From an uncultured Deferribacteraceae bacterium (lineage in GTDB: Bacteria; Chrysiogenota; Deferribacteres; CAMZNJ01), in NCBI GenBank assembly GCA_947313855.1, contig CAMZNS010000035.1, forward strand, positions 1 to 64,000: a DNA stretch of 64,000 nucleotides, in the 5' to 3' direction. Positions 47,433 through 59,549 of this stretch are shown here, piece by piece. A program made the translations under genes and the position numbers. Each line of letters starts with the position of its first letter. Within the stretch, counting starts at the first letter, position 1. The notes beneath the pieces were generated by a model, which was not told the DNA's origin, did not search any database, and was given only the letters and a program-made list of their open reading frames with translations.

Positions 47433-49226
47433 TTATGGTTTTATAAATTTATTTAGGTCGTTCAGGTTTAAGTCATTTAAATTCAGGTCGTTCAGGTTTA
47501 GGTTATTCAGGTTTTTGGGTAGTGTTAGTCCGCCTAGTTCCTGCATATTTCCCGGTTTTGGGTGGTTATTTTTTTGTCGCCTACCTTTTTTCTTTCCCAT
47601 GGGTTTACCTTTGCCCCGTTTGGATAGTCCGGCAACAGCGGGCGACATGGTTTTCATCATTTTGTTCATGGCAAGGAGCTGTTCTACGAGGCGGTTGATT
47701 TCAGACACCTTGACACCAGAGCCTTTGGCAATGCGTCTTCTTCGCGATCCGTTTAGGATTTTGTGATCACTGCGTTCTTCGGGTGTCATGGACTGAATAA
47801 TGGCTTCGGTAGTTTTCAGTCGTTTTTTTGCTTCGGGGGAAGCAGCCATTTTGCTAGCTTCAGCCATGGCACCGCCCCCCATTCCGGGCAGTAGTTTCAT
47901 CATGGATGCCACACCACCCATCTTACGCATGGTTTTCATTTGTGTCAATAGGTCATTGAAATTCATGCCACTACTAATAATACGTTGGGCATCTTTTTCG
48001 TCAGGTGCACCTTGAACGCTCTGAACTTTATCTGCTAAACTAAGGAGATCGCCACGCCCTAGAAGTCTGTCTACAAGTCGTTCTGCATGGAAGACCGAGA
48101 TATCTTCGATCCGCTCGCCATCGCTTATGTAGAATATGGGAACACCGGTGACGTAATTGATGGACAGGGCGATACCCCCTTTGGCATCGCTGTCGGATTT
48201 GGATAGCACCACGCCTGAAACGCCAACAGCATCGTTAAACACTGTTGCCACTTCGACACCACGCTGTCCGAGCATGGCATCAGCCACAAGGATGTGGTAA
48301 TCCAGTTGGGGCAAGGTTTTCACCATGTGGTCAAGTTCGTCCATTAGTTCTTTATCGGCATGGGTACGTCCTGCGGTGTCGATGACAACAACCTTGTAGG
48401 CGTTGTCTTTGGCGTACTTCAAGCCTTCCAATGCTATATTGGTAGATAGGTATTCTTGGTTATGGGGTGTGTTTTGTGCCCCGTTTTCCGAGGGTGATGG
48501 GAGTGTGAAGAAGCCTGCTCCAACGCGTTCGGAAAGTATTCGCAGCTGCTCACGTGCTGCGGGGCGATGAGTGTCACACCCGACAAGTAGGACGTCCTTT
48601 GCGTCGATGGGTGCTGAGTCGCTATTGTTTAGCAGTGACGGTGTCGAGAGTATGTGTGCTATCTTCCCAGCGGCTGTGGTTTTGCCACTACCTTGGAGCC
48701 CGAGGAGGAGTATTGTTGTGGGATCGGAGCCCTCTTGGGGCACGACAACGCCACGGGCACCAGCAACACCGGTCGCACCAGCAACACCACGGGCACCACC
48801 ATGACTCTCAGCACCGCTAAGCAGTTTCAGTAGCTCTTCACGAAAGACCGCGATGAACTGTTGTTCGAGGGAGGATGACGACGATGCAAGGTGTTGGGGG
48901 TTTTTTGTTGCACCTTGGGGGTGAAGGGTGATTTTGGAGGATAGTTTGTCTAACTGAGGCGACGACGTGGAACCGTCAGCGTCATTGCGTGGCGACGACG
49001 CGGAGCCATCGACGCCATCATGGGATGACGACGCAGACAATGCAGCGTTAATTCGTTCCTCAATATTTAGTGTTAGTGCTTTTACAACGTTGTAATTGAC
49101 GTCGGCTTCAAGTAAAGCTTTTCGAACTTCACTTACAGCTTGACGCAGGGTGTCTTCAGACAACCTTTGAGCACTTCCTATGGTAGAAAAGGCGTTAGAA
49201 AGCCTTTTTCCAAGTGTCGCAAACAT
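47433..49226 (-). CDS. ffh: Signal recognition particle GTPase Ffh with low-complexity insertions
   Basis: TTILLLGLQGSGKTTAAGKIA, VGCDTHRPAAREQL, VVIDTAGRTHADKELMDEL, KSDSDAKGG; M-domain methionine-rich. Insertions near the N domain and LNDLN tail. Confidence 0.95.
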   Translation of the reverse strand: MFATLGKRLSNAFSTIGSAQRLSEDTLRQAVSEVRKALLEADVNYNVVKALTLNIEERINAALSASSSHDGVDGSASSPRNDADGSTSSPQLDKLSSKITLHPQGATKNPQHLASSSSSLEQQFIAVFREELLKLLSGAESHGGARGVAGATGVAGARGVVVPQEGSDPTTILLLGLQGSGKTTAAGKIAHILSTPSLLNNSDSAPIDAKDVLLVGCDTHRPAAREQLRILSERVGAGFFTLPSPSENGAQNTPHNQEYLSTNIALEGLKYAKDNAYKVVVIDTAGRTHADKELMDELDHMVKTLPQLDYHILVADAMLGQRGVEVATVFNDAVGVSGVVLSKSDSDAKGGIALSINYVTGVPIFYISDGERIEDISVFHAERLVDRLLGRGDLLSLADKVQSVQGAPDEKDAQRIISSGMNFNDLLTQMKTMRKMGGVASMMKLLPGMGGGAMAEASKMAASPEAKKRLKTTEAIIQSMTPEERSDHKILNGSRRRRIAKGSGVKVSEINRLVEQLLAMNKMMKTMSPAVAGLSKRGKGKPMGKKKGRRQKNNHPKPGNMQELGGLTLPKNLNNLNLNDLNLNDLNLNDLNKFIKP

Positions 49227-49663
49227 AACAAACCTCTAACCAAGAACTGCTGACCAACACAGCAATCATACCATTTAACACAGCAATCATACTATTTAAT
49301 ACAGCAACTAGTTGAATATTCGTACCCACCACTACTTAAACATACTCTATTGAAAATAGAACTATAAGTAGGAGCAATACATCAATATCTCAACGCAATC
49401 CACGGCGACAATATTCAAATTTAAGGAATTGTAGCATTGTGACGCATTTGTTGTCAAGTAAAAGTTTGAAAATAACGAATAACTCACAATCAACAACAAA
49501 AGTACTTTGACGGATTGTGTCATAATCTAGTCGTAAGAAAGTAAATTTTAATACTTTACAATACTAATATTAAGGTATATTATGGCGAGAATAGGGAGTA
49601 ATGGAAAGATGGACACCCATAAACTTACAAGCACTGATTTTACAAGACAATAGCGTAGACAGC

Positions 49664-49725
49664 TTGTGCCGATGTGAACAACTCATGTTGCACAGCTTTT
49701 GCCGATGTGAACAACTCATGTTGCA
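49664..49725. repeat. Direct repeat x 2 (tgccgatgtgaacaactcatgttgcac)
   Basis: Read directly upstream of the gene at 49867. Confidence 0.8.
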
Positions 49726-49866
49726 CCCTAGATAGCTCTAAGCTCTAAGCTCTCTGCTCTCTATCGCTATTGCTTGGACTAAAATAACTTGCACTATTTT
49801 TACCCTTCGCCTTGCCAGTAGTAGTACTATTAATGTCATTCGAGAGTGATCAAATAGGAGTGGATT

Positions 49867-51207
49867 GTGTCAATAGTTAAGCCCCTAAAGGCAAGTATAT
49901 ATAATGTTGAAAAAGTGTTGCTCAAAAGAGCCATTTTCGACCCAACACAAATATACCTCGAAGTGGACAGAGGAAACCTCAGCGAGTACAGCATACTCAA
50001 TATCTACAACACAAACGCTGAACCTAATGATGGCAACCACGACAGTGAAGAAGCAGAAAATCCTAACTGCGTCTACACCAAATGGCTAACTAACGGCAAA
50101 CTCATCAACATCAACAAACCCGCATTCTACCTCCTCGACAGAGTCTTAACATACCCCGACGGATCCGTACGCTCACTCTCTTGCGTGGTCGGACTCATAA
50201 ACATACACAAACAACAACTTAACCTTGTCGAACGAAAAAACCGAAGTGCAATCAACCGTCGACTCACAAAAACAAAGCAAGTCGGTGAAAACATACGTGC
50301 ACTGCAAGTCGGATACCTCAACGACTCACACCTCGAAACCGAAATACTCGACAAAGTCAAAACCGAAATACCACACCTATGCCTATCCACTGGCAAAGAC
50401 ACTAAACTGCAAGTGTCGCTATGGCAAATACCCGACGAATACAACGACACCATCTCAAAATTTTACAAAAATATCGACCTCACCGTAATGCAAGATACTA
50501 CAAACTTCTACACCATGAGAGAGTACAAAGATGCTCTAAGGGACGCACACGGGGATCACCAAGATGATACCAAAACATACGACTACTCCCTCGCCGTTAT
50601 CACAAATATACAACACCAAGCAGGGGCACTGCAAATGTACATCAAAGCTGTGCACAAAAAATACATCGACCTAAACAAACTCAATCAAGATCTACAAAAC
50701 AACTTTACCAAAGTAGACACAGAAAATACAACAACAGACGACAAAGCAAACTTTACACTGCAAATAAATGGCGAAAAAGTTGCATACAGACTCAAACACA
50801 ACGACGGGGTTACCAACGACAGTGTTGCCAGTGACAGTGTTGCCAGTGACGGTGTTGCCAGTGACGGTGTTACTAGCAACGACAAGACCACTGATGACGG
50901 TATCGTCAGAAACTGCTACCTCTACGAAGAGCTCATACTCAACAACTGCACCCTAGCACCCAACTTCAACACCGATACCGACATTATATCAATACCCCAC
51001 CACAGTCGCCTCAGCACAATGTTGCAAGATAATTCTGACGACTACGTAATATTCTATCCTTGCAAGTTGTCCCACGACGAGGAGATGCGTATTATTCAGG
51101 GAACGCACATCTACCCGCACAAAACATTTTTCATGGATCCGCCAATATTTGATGGCTTGCTTATCAACGATATTACTCCGCACACGCCTAAACGTCCACA
51201 GAGTTAG
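49867..51207 (+). CDS. Divergent DUF1015-like protein with a 15 nt repeat insertion
   Basis: MSIVKPLKA start, SLWQIPDEYNDTISKFYK, C-terminal PCKLSHDEEMRIIQGTHIYPHKTFFMDPPIFDGLLI resemble DUF1015; canonical GHHR motif not seen. Confidence 0.55.
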   Translation: MSIVKPLKASIYNVEKVLLKRAIFDPTQIYLEVDRGNLSEYSILNIYNTNAEPNDGNHDSEEAENPNCVYTKWLTNGKLININKPAFYLLDRVLTYPDGSVRSLSCVVGLINIHKQQLNLVERKNRSAINRRLTKTKQVGENIRALQVGYLNDSHLETEILDKVKTEIPHLCLSTGKDTKLQVSLWQIPDEYNDTISKFYKNIDLTVMQDTTNFYTMREYKDALRDAHGDHQDDTKTYDYSLAVITNIQHQAGALQMYIKAVHKKYIDLNKLNQDLQNNFTKVDTENTTTDDKANFTLQINGEKVAYRLKHNDGVTNDSVASDSVASDGVASDGVTSNDKTTDDGIVRNCYLYEELILNNCTLAPNFNTDTDIISIPHHSRLSTMLQDNSDDYVIFYPCKLSHDEEMRIIQGTHIYPHKTFFMDPPIFDGLLINDITPHTPKRPQS

Positions 51208-51235
51208 CGTGGGGGGGGGGTGCGGTTCACGGTTT

Positions 51236-51420
51236 GACCGCACACACCAGCACACACCTACCCGCACACGCACCCGTACACCAGCACACGCACACACCAG
51301 CACACCAGCACACACCAGCACACGCACACACCTACCAGCACACGCACACACCAGCACACACCAGCACACCAGCACACCAGCACACCCGTACACGCACCCG
51401 CACGCCTACACGACTACCCG
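51236..51420. repeat. C/A-rich tandem array between convergent genes (cacaccagcacac / cgcacccgtaca)
   Basis: Fills almost the entire gap between stops at 51207 and 51414. Confidence 0.9.
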
Positions 51421-52118
51421 TACAGCCAGGCAAACACCTCTTTCACATGATCGCGACCATTATGTTCCACACAGCTACCATGTCCGACGATTACGCTATC
51501 GAAGTCCCACGATAGCACTGTGTTTATTGATTTTCGTCCTAAGTCTTTGTTTGTCAGCGTCCTTTTAATGTGTCGAGGCACGCCCCCATTTGGGTTCACC
51601 ATATTTAGCCCTTTTTTGATGTATGTCCATGGGAATACTTCCTTTGTGGGGTCTTGTCGGTGAATCCAGTCTGTGACAATTAGTGTTTTTGATGGTTTGT
51701 GTATGAAGAATATTTCGTCTAGGAATCTGTTCCCAGCCATTAGTACTTGGTCGATCTCTCCACTCCACGGGTAGTTGTCCGCATTTGGATCGATGACATG
51801 GTCGTGGTGTATTTTGGGTAGGTGTTTTGGTGCGTCAGGCGAGACCCAAAGTTGTGCCATTGGGAATTCTTTTTTCCAATCGTCCACCCCTTGGTAGTGG
51901 TATTTGTTGGGTGCAACAAGGTAGTGAACCTCTCCTAGTGGTTTGATTAGGTCTAGTCGTTGTGTTGTGAGCGTGATGGGTGAGTGCACCCAGAGGTTTC
52001 CGTTTTCAAGTTTGATGATAACTGTTTTGGGTAGAATGGGCATGGTTTTGAAGTGTATCAGGTTTCCGTCAAGAATCCAGACGTTGTGTTGAAATTCGTA
52101 AAGCATAGCAAGCACCAC
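51414..52118 (-). CDS. DUF4336 (metallo-beta-lactamase-like) protein
   Basis: NVWILDGNLIHFKTMPILPKTVIIKLENGNLWVHSPITLT, HYLVAPNKYHYQGVDDW. Confidence 0.75.
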   Translation of the reverse strand: MVLAMLYEFQHNVWILDGNLIHFKTMPILPKTVIIKLENGNLWVHSPITLTTQRLDLIKPLGEVHYLVAPNKYHYQGVDDWKKEFPMAQLWVSPDAPKHLPKIHHDHVIDPNADNYPWSGEIDQVLMAGNRFLDEIFFIHKPSKTLIVTDWIHRQDPTKEVFPWTYIKKGLNMVNPNGGVPRHIKRTLTNKDLGRKSINTVLSWDFDSVIVGHGSCVEHNGRDHVKEVFAWLYG

Positions 52119-52215
52119 CTTTTTTGTAAGGTATTGGGGTAAGTTTGTGACCTACCCCAAGTATTTCAGCTCGATAGTTTACTTTATTTCAACTTGTTAA
52201 GTGTTTGCAAGTATT

Positions 52216-53460
52216 TTATTGCCCCATTTTTTCTAGGAATTCGGAATTTTCTTTTGTATCTTTGATTTTTTCTAGTAGGAATTCCATTGAGTCTACGGTA
52301 TTCATGTTTGAGAGGAATCGTTTGAGTATCCAGACTCTGTTGAGTTCTTCTTTTGTGTAGAGTAGTTCTTCACGTCGTGTGCTAGATTTGAGTATATCCA
52401 CAGCGGGGAATGTGCGTCTTTCGGCGAGTTGTCTGCTTAGGTGTAGTTCCATGTTTCCGGTGCCTTTGAATTCTTCGTAAATGACTTCGTCCATTTTGGA
52501 TCCGGTTTCCACGAGTGCCGTTGCGATAATTGTGAGAGATCCCCCGTATTCGATATTTCTTGCTGCACCGAAGAATCTTTTTGGTTTGTGTAGAGCGTTT
52601 GCGTCCACGCCTCCGGACAGTACTTTTCCGCTTGATGGTTCTACTGAGTTGTATGCACGTGCTAGCCTTGTGATAGAGTCGAGTAGAACGACAACATCTT
52701 TGCCTTGTTCGACTAGTCGTTTTGCTTTTTGGAGTACCATTTCGGCGACTTTCACATGGTTTGAGGCTGGTTCGTCGAATGTTGAGCTAACAACTTCAGC
52801 GTCTACGCTTCTTGCCATGTCTGTGACCTCTTCGGGTCGTTCGTCGATGAGTAGTACGATCATGGTAATATTTTCGGTATTGGCAAGGATGCTGTTGGCT
52901 ATTGATTTCAGCATAATTGTTTTGCCTGTTTTTGGTGGAGCTACGAGTAGTCCACGTTGTCCTTTGCCTATTGGTGCGATTAGGTCGACGATTCGAGTAT
53001 CGTACCTTGCGGGGTTGCTTTCGAGTCTAATCCGTTCGTCGGGGAATAGTGGCGTGAGTGTTTCGAAAAGGGGTCTGTGTTTGTCTGGTTGTTCTCCGTT
53101 CACATTTTTGACTTTGGTTAGAGCGAAGTATTTTTCGTTATCTTTGGGTGTTCGGATCTCCCCTTCGATGGTGTCTCCGCCTCTCAGTCCTACTTTTCGT
53201 ATTTGCGATGGTGATACGTAGACGTCGTCGTGTCCTGGCTGATAGTTGTTTTCTTTTGATCGTAGGAATCCGAATCCGTCGGGGAGTATTTCCAGTGATC
53301 CTGTGCTTGTGATTACCTGCTTATTTTTCACACTCATCTGCTTTAGTATTTCAGAGATAAGCTCGCTTTTGATAAAGTTGCCGGGTTTTTTGAGTCCAAC
53401 CTCTTTGCCAATTTCAATTAGTTCATCAATGTGTTTCAGTCTTAGTTTAGATAAATTCAC
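52216..53460 (-). CDS. rho: Transcription termination factor Rho
   Basis: [85 protein letters not shown]. Confidence 0.97.
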   Translation of the reverse strand: MNLSKLRLKHIDELIEIGKEVGLKKPGNFIKSELISEILKQMSVKNKQVITSTGSLEILPDGFGFLRSKENNYQPGHDDVYVSPSQIRKVGLRGGDTIEGEIRTPKDNEKYFALTKVKNVNGEQPDKHRPLFETLTPLFPDERIRLESNPARYDTRIVDLIAPIGKGQRGLLVAPPKTGKTIMLKSIANSILANTENITMIVLLIDERPEEVTDMARSVDAEVVSSTFDEPASNHVKVAEMVLQKAKRLVEQGKDVVVLLDSITRLARAYNSVEPSSGKVLSGGVDANALHKPKRFFGAARNIEYGGSLTIIATALVETGSKMDEVIYEEFKGTGNMELHLSRQLAERRTFPAVDILKSSTRREELLYTKEELNRVWILKRFLSNMNTVDSMEFLLEKIKDTKENSEFLEKMGQ

Positions 53461-53797
53461 AAAGTCTCTCCATTGTTAGTTGTTAGCCGATTGTTTTAGC
53501 AAATTGTGCTCAGCTAATTGTTGTTGAAATGTAGTATTGATTTTTGCGTATTTTGTGGTTGGTGATTCTCCATCGAGGTCGTTACTTGCCTGTCAGAGTT
53601 TGCCCGTGGATACACACCCTTAGACGTACTCAAGGGTGTAGAGTTGTAACCTGGAAGATTTTTATGGTGTAATGTAAAAGAGTTATTTGGTTTAGGTTTT
53701 GCAGAGTCCTGTTTGAGTTTAACTTAATCGGTTAGGTGTGCAAATCGTATCGTTTGTGTGCAGGACGATGCAAACGTGTTTGTGCGTTCGGCTATGT

Positions 53798-53870
53798 TGC
53801 CTGCCGAGCCGAGCTGCCGAGTTGCCGAGCTGCCGAGTTGCCGAGTTGCCTGCCGAGCCGAGTTGCCTGC
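53798..53870. repeat. 8 nt tandem repeat (gccgag[t/c]t) downstream of ligA
   Basis: Read directly; about 8 units. Confidence 0.85.
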
Positions 53871-53907
53871 TCCACACCTATAGAAATACTACCTTCTAGG
53901 GAACTTG

Positions 53908-56031
<2,124 letters not shown>

Positions 56032-56371
56032 TTACCACTTTGCATTTTATAGAGTTGTGCATCCCTTTTACTAAAGTATTTTCGAATATGTAGCAATAAT
56101 CGTGCCCGTATTTGTTTCAGCACCTTGTATCTGTTTAATATGGTTATGACGCATCAAACTTTCTAGTGTTTGGGTTTTATTTTGGTGGATTATTTTGTTG
56201 TGAAGGGGTGTTTCAAGGTTTGGGCATTAATTTTCGATTATTGTTTATTGACTATTGACATCGGCTCGTAAAGTGTGTATTATTATAACGTTTGAACTAT
56301 AAAGCTGTACGAATAATTACAGGTCTGCTCATACTTCGATTACTGATTACTTCAAGTGGGAGGAATATTTG

Positions 56372-57469
56372 ATGCGAGACGAACCGCAACATCAGCACAA
56401 ACATCACGATACCCCCCTTGAAAGCCACGCCTCCAGCGAGCCTCAAACCTTGGCCGACTTTATCTCTGTTACCAACCTAACTCTCCCCCCCCACCTTCTA
56501 AACACCTCTTCTGAGATAATTTACCCTACCCTCATTCAGCATTTTTTTTCTAAAGCTGCTGACTTCAAATTTTTGAACAACCAAACAGTCAAAAAACTCC
56601 CTAACCTACGCGGTCGCACAGTGGTTAATCTTTTTTTTGAGAAATCAACTCGCACACTAGTATCGTTTGAAATCGCTGCTAAACGCCTTGATGCCGACGT
56701 TATTAATTTTTCCGTCAGCAGGTCTGCCACTACTTCTAAGTACAAGTCTGTTTTCGACACAATCTCCACTTTGGATGCCATGGGTGTTGACTTGTACTGT
56801 ATTCGCCACCCCCATGCTGGTGGCGTGGAGCAGATCGCCCAACGCACATCAGCACATGTTATCAATGCTGGCGATGGTCACAACGGACACCCCACACAGG
56901 CTCTCCTCGATGCCTACACAATATCGGAACACATCACCAGCCTGCAAACAAGCAACAGTATTGCCGACATCAACAAATTTAAGGGGCTTCGTGTGTCAAT
57001 CATCGGCAACATCGCCACCTCCCGCGTAGCCAAAAGCAACATCAAGCTTTTAAGTGCCTTGGGGTGCGAAATCACCATATTCGGACCCAACACACTACTG
57101 CCCAAATACACCCTTTACGGCGTCAAAGTTGCTCGCACCGTTGCCTCCGCCTTGGAAGGTGCAAACGTTGTGATGATGCTCCGCGTACAGATGGATCAAC
57201 AACATGGCAAAGGTGGCATGAGTATCCCCTCAGCCGAAGAGTACAACCGCTTCTACGGACTAAACTCCAACAACCTACATATGCTTGGCAACGACACCAT
57301 TATCTTGCACCCCGGATCGGTCAACCGAGGGCTAGAGATGGACGACGATGCCATTGCACACACCAAATCACGAATATTTGATCAGGTCAGCAATGGTGTT
57401 GCCCTCCGAATGGCTATCATGGACTACCTACTCAACGAAACAAAACAAAACAAATACGAAATAAAATAA
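56372..57469 (+). CDS. pyrB: Aspartate carbamoyltransferase catalytic subunit
   Basis: NLFFEKSTRTLVSFEIAAKRL, RHPHAGG, GDGHNGHPTQALLDAYTI, MMLRVQMDQQ, HPGSVNRGLEM. Confidence 0.96.
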   Translation: MRDEPQHQHKHHDTPLESHASSEPQTLADFISVTNLTLPPHLLNTSSEIIYPTLIQHFFSKAADFKFLNNQTVKKLPNLRGRTVVNLFFEKSTRTLVSFEIAAKRLDADVINFSVSRSATTSKYKSVFDTISTLDAMGVDLYCIRHPHAGGVEQIAQRTSAHVINAGDGHNGHPTQALLDAYTISEHITSLQTSNSIADINKFKGLRVSIIGNIATSRVAKSNIKLLSALGCEITIFGPNTLLPKYTLYGVKVARTVASALEGANVVMMLRVQMDQQHGKGGMSIPSAEEYNRFYGLNSNNLHMLGNDTIILHPGSVNRGLEMDDDAIAHTKSRIFDQVSNGVALRMAIMDYLLNETKQNKYEIK

Positions 57470-57479
57470 ATACGCAACG

Positions 57480-57590
57480 GATACACTAGGCTAGAACAAC
57501 ACAACTCCTCCTAACCACTGAAGGGGGAGACAGCTGGCGACGCTGGTGAAGATACACTAGGCTAGAACAACGCAACTCTTCCCAACCGCT
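57480..57590 (+). repeat. Direct repeat x 2 (gatacactaggctagaacaac[a/g]caactc...), 71 nt apart, in the pyrB-pyrC spacer
   Basis: Copies at 57480 and 57551; the second precedes the pyrC RBS. Confidence 0.85.
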
Positions 57591-57605
57591 ACGGAGTTAA
57601 CATTT

Positions 57606-58886
57606 ATGAAAACACTTTTAACCAACGCCAAAATAGTCACACCCGACGAAATAATCGATGGCTCGATTTTAATGGAAAATGGGCACATTACATCGATAAT
57701 GACGGGGAACAACCCGCAAGCCGACGCCCGCAACACATACGACTGCCACGGATCCACCGTTGTGCCCGGACTCATCGACATGCATGTTCACTTCCGCGAT
57801 CCCGGTCAAGAACACAAAGAGGATATTGAAACTGGTGCCAAAACCGCTGTTGCCGGTGGCGTCACCACTGCCTGCTGTATGGCGAACACCACCCCTGTCA
57901 ACGACAACGCCGCCATCACATCGTACATATTTCGCAAAGGGCAAGACACCGGACTCATCGACCTGTACCCCATTGGAGCAGTAACCACAGGGCTAAAAGG
58001 ACACTCCCTCGCCGAAATGGGTCTGATGATAGATGCAGGTGCCGTAGCCTTTTCCGATGACGGGAAAAGCGTGGACTCCTCCTTAATGATGCGTAAAGCC
58101 ATGGAGTACGCCAAAGGGTTCAACACCACTATCATCTCCCACAACGAAGATATTAACCTGCGAAATAACGGTGCCTGCCACGAAGGTGCCCACTCCCACA
58201 AACTCGGCATACCCGGTATCCCTAGCGAAACCGAAGAGATTATGATTATTCGCAACATCCTACTCGCAAAACTCACACAATGCCACCTACACATTGCCCA
58301 CGTCTCCACAGCCACAGGGCTAGAACTCATCAAATGGGCAAAAGAACAAAATATCAACATCACTTGCGAAGTAACTCCCCACCACCTCCACCTCACTGAC
58401 GAAAGTATCAAAGGGTACGATACCAATTACAAAGTAAACCCACCACTCAGGGAGTCGCACGACGTGGACTACCTACGACAAAACCTGCGAAACGGACTCA
58501 TCGACGTTGTTGCCACCGATCACTCACCACACCACTTCGACGAAAAAAATACCAACTTCAACTCCGCACCATTCGGAATAATCGGACTACAAACCATGGT
58601 TCCCCTACTCCTCGACCTCGTAAGGGGAAACCACATAACCATGCACGACTTTGTACGTCTAACATCCAGTAAACCAGCAAAAATACTCGGACTATCCGAC
58701 AGGGGCGAACTCAAAGAGGGGATGCGTGCCGACATTGCGGTAATCAACACCGATCACAAATATACCTACGATGACAAAATAAATCGCTCAAAAAGTACCA
58801 ACTCACCCTTCATGGGGAAAAAAATGAAGGGGATTGTAACCCATACCTTCAAAAATGGCGAACTTGTTTACGAACTAAACAACTAA
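57606..58886 (+). CDS. pyrC: Dihydroorotase
   Basis: GLIDMHVHFRDPG, GGVTTACCMANTTPVND, ISHNEDI, HIAHVST, ATDHSPHH. Confidence 0.96.
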   Translation: MKTLLTNAKIVTPDEIIDGSILMENGHITSIMTGNNPQADARNTYDCHGSTVVPGLIDMHVHFRDPGQEHKEDIETGAKTAVAGGVTTACCMANTTPVNDNAAITSYIFRKGQDTGLIDLYPIGAVTTGLKGHSLAEMGLMIDAGAVAFSDDGKSVDSSLMMRKAMEYAKGFNTTIISHNEDINLRNNGACHEGAHSHKLGIPGIPSETEEIMIIRNILLAKLTQCHLHIAHVSTATGLELIKWAKEQNINITCEVTPHHLHLTDESIKGYDTNYKVNPPLRESHDVDYLRQNLRNGLIDVVATDHSPHHFDEKNTNFNSAPFGIIGLQTMVPLLLDLVRGNHITMHDFVRLTSSKPAKILGLSDRGELKEGMRADIAVINTDHKYTYDDKINRSKSTNSPFMGKKMKGIVTHTFKNGELVYELNN

Positions 58887-58940
58887 AATACACAAATTAA
58901 ACACCGAAATAATGAATCATAATTTCTCAGGAGGACGACC

Positions 58941-59522
58941 ATGGAGATGGATGTACTAAAAATATACCAGGAAGTTGGAGCACTACGCAAAGGACACTTT
59001 TTACTGTCAGCAGGGGTGCATAGCCCCGTTTACATGCAATCATCCCTGCTTATGCAGTACCCCTCCATTGCTAAAAAAGTTCTAACCGAACTATCCAAAA
59101 AAGTCGCCCACCTCGACTTCACAACAATCGTAGCACCAGCACTAGGCGGTATCACAACAGGGTACCAACTCGCTGAAATCATGGACAAAAGAGCCATCTT
59201 CACCGAACGGGAAAACAATATCATGACACTAAGACGTGGCTTCACTTTGGAAAAAGGAACCAATGTGCTCATCATGGAAGACGTTGTTGCCACAGGGAAA
59301 TCGGTCATGGAGTGCGTCGACGTTATCAAAAAAAGCGACGTCAATATTCTCGGCATCGCATGCATTGTCAACCGACACGAATCCAACCCCTTCGCCGAAC
59401 ACGGATACGACCTCTACAGCATGCTAAACTACACACCCGAACTCTACCTACCCGAAGACTGCCCACTGTGCAAAACTGGCGACACCCCAATCAAACCTGG
59501 AAGCAGAATCATGGACGTCTAA
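58941..59522 (+). CDS. pyrE: Orotate phosphoribosyltransferase
   Basis: GHFLLSAGVHSPVYMQSSLLMQYP, IVAPALGGITTGYQLA, VLIMEDVVATGKSVMECV. Confidence 0.95.
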   Translation: MEMDVLKIYQEVGALRKGHFLLSAGVHSPVYMQSSLLMQYPSIAKKVLTELSKKVAHLDFTTIVAPALGGITTGYQLAEIMDKRAIFTERENNIMTLRRGFTLEKGTNVLIMEDVVATGKSVMECVDVIKKSDVNILGIACIVNRHESNPFAEHGYDLYSMLNYTPELYLPEDCPLCKTGDTPIKPGSRIMDV

Positions 59523-59549
59523 AGCAGTACACGGGGCACACAACCATGT

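Noticed and set aside
57606-58886. Dihydroorotase as a non-catalytic PyrC
   Set aside because: HVHFRDPG, the His residues and ATDHSPHH are all present; looks active.
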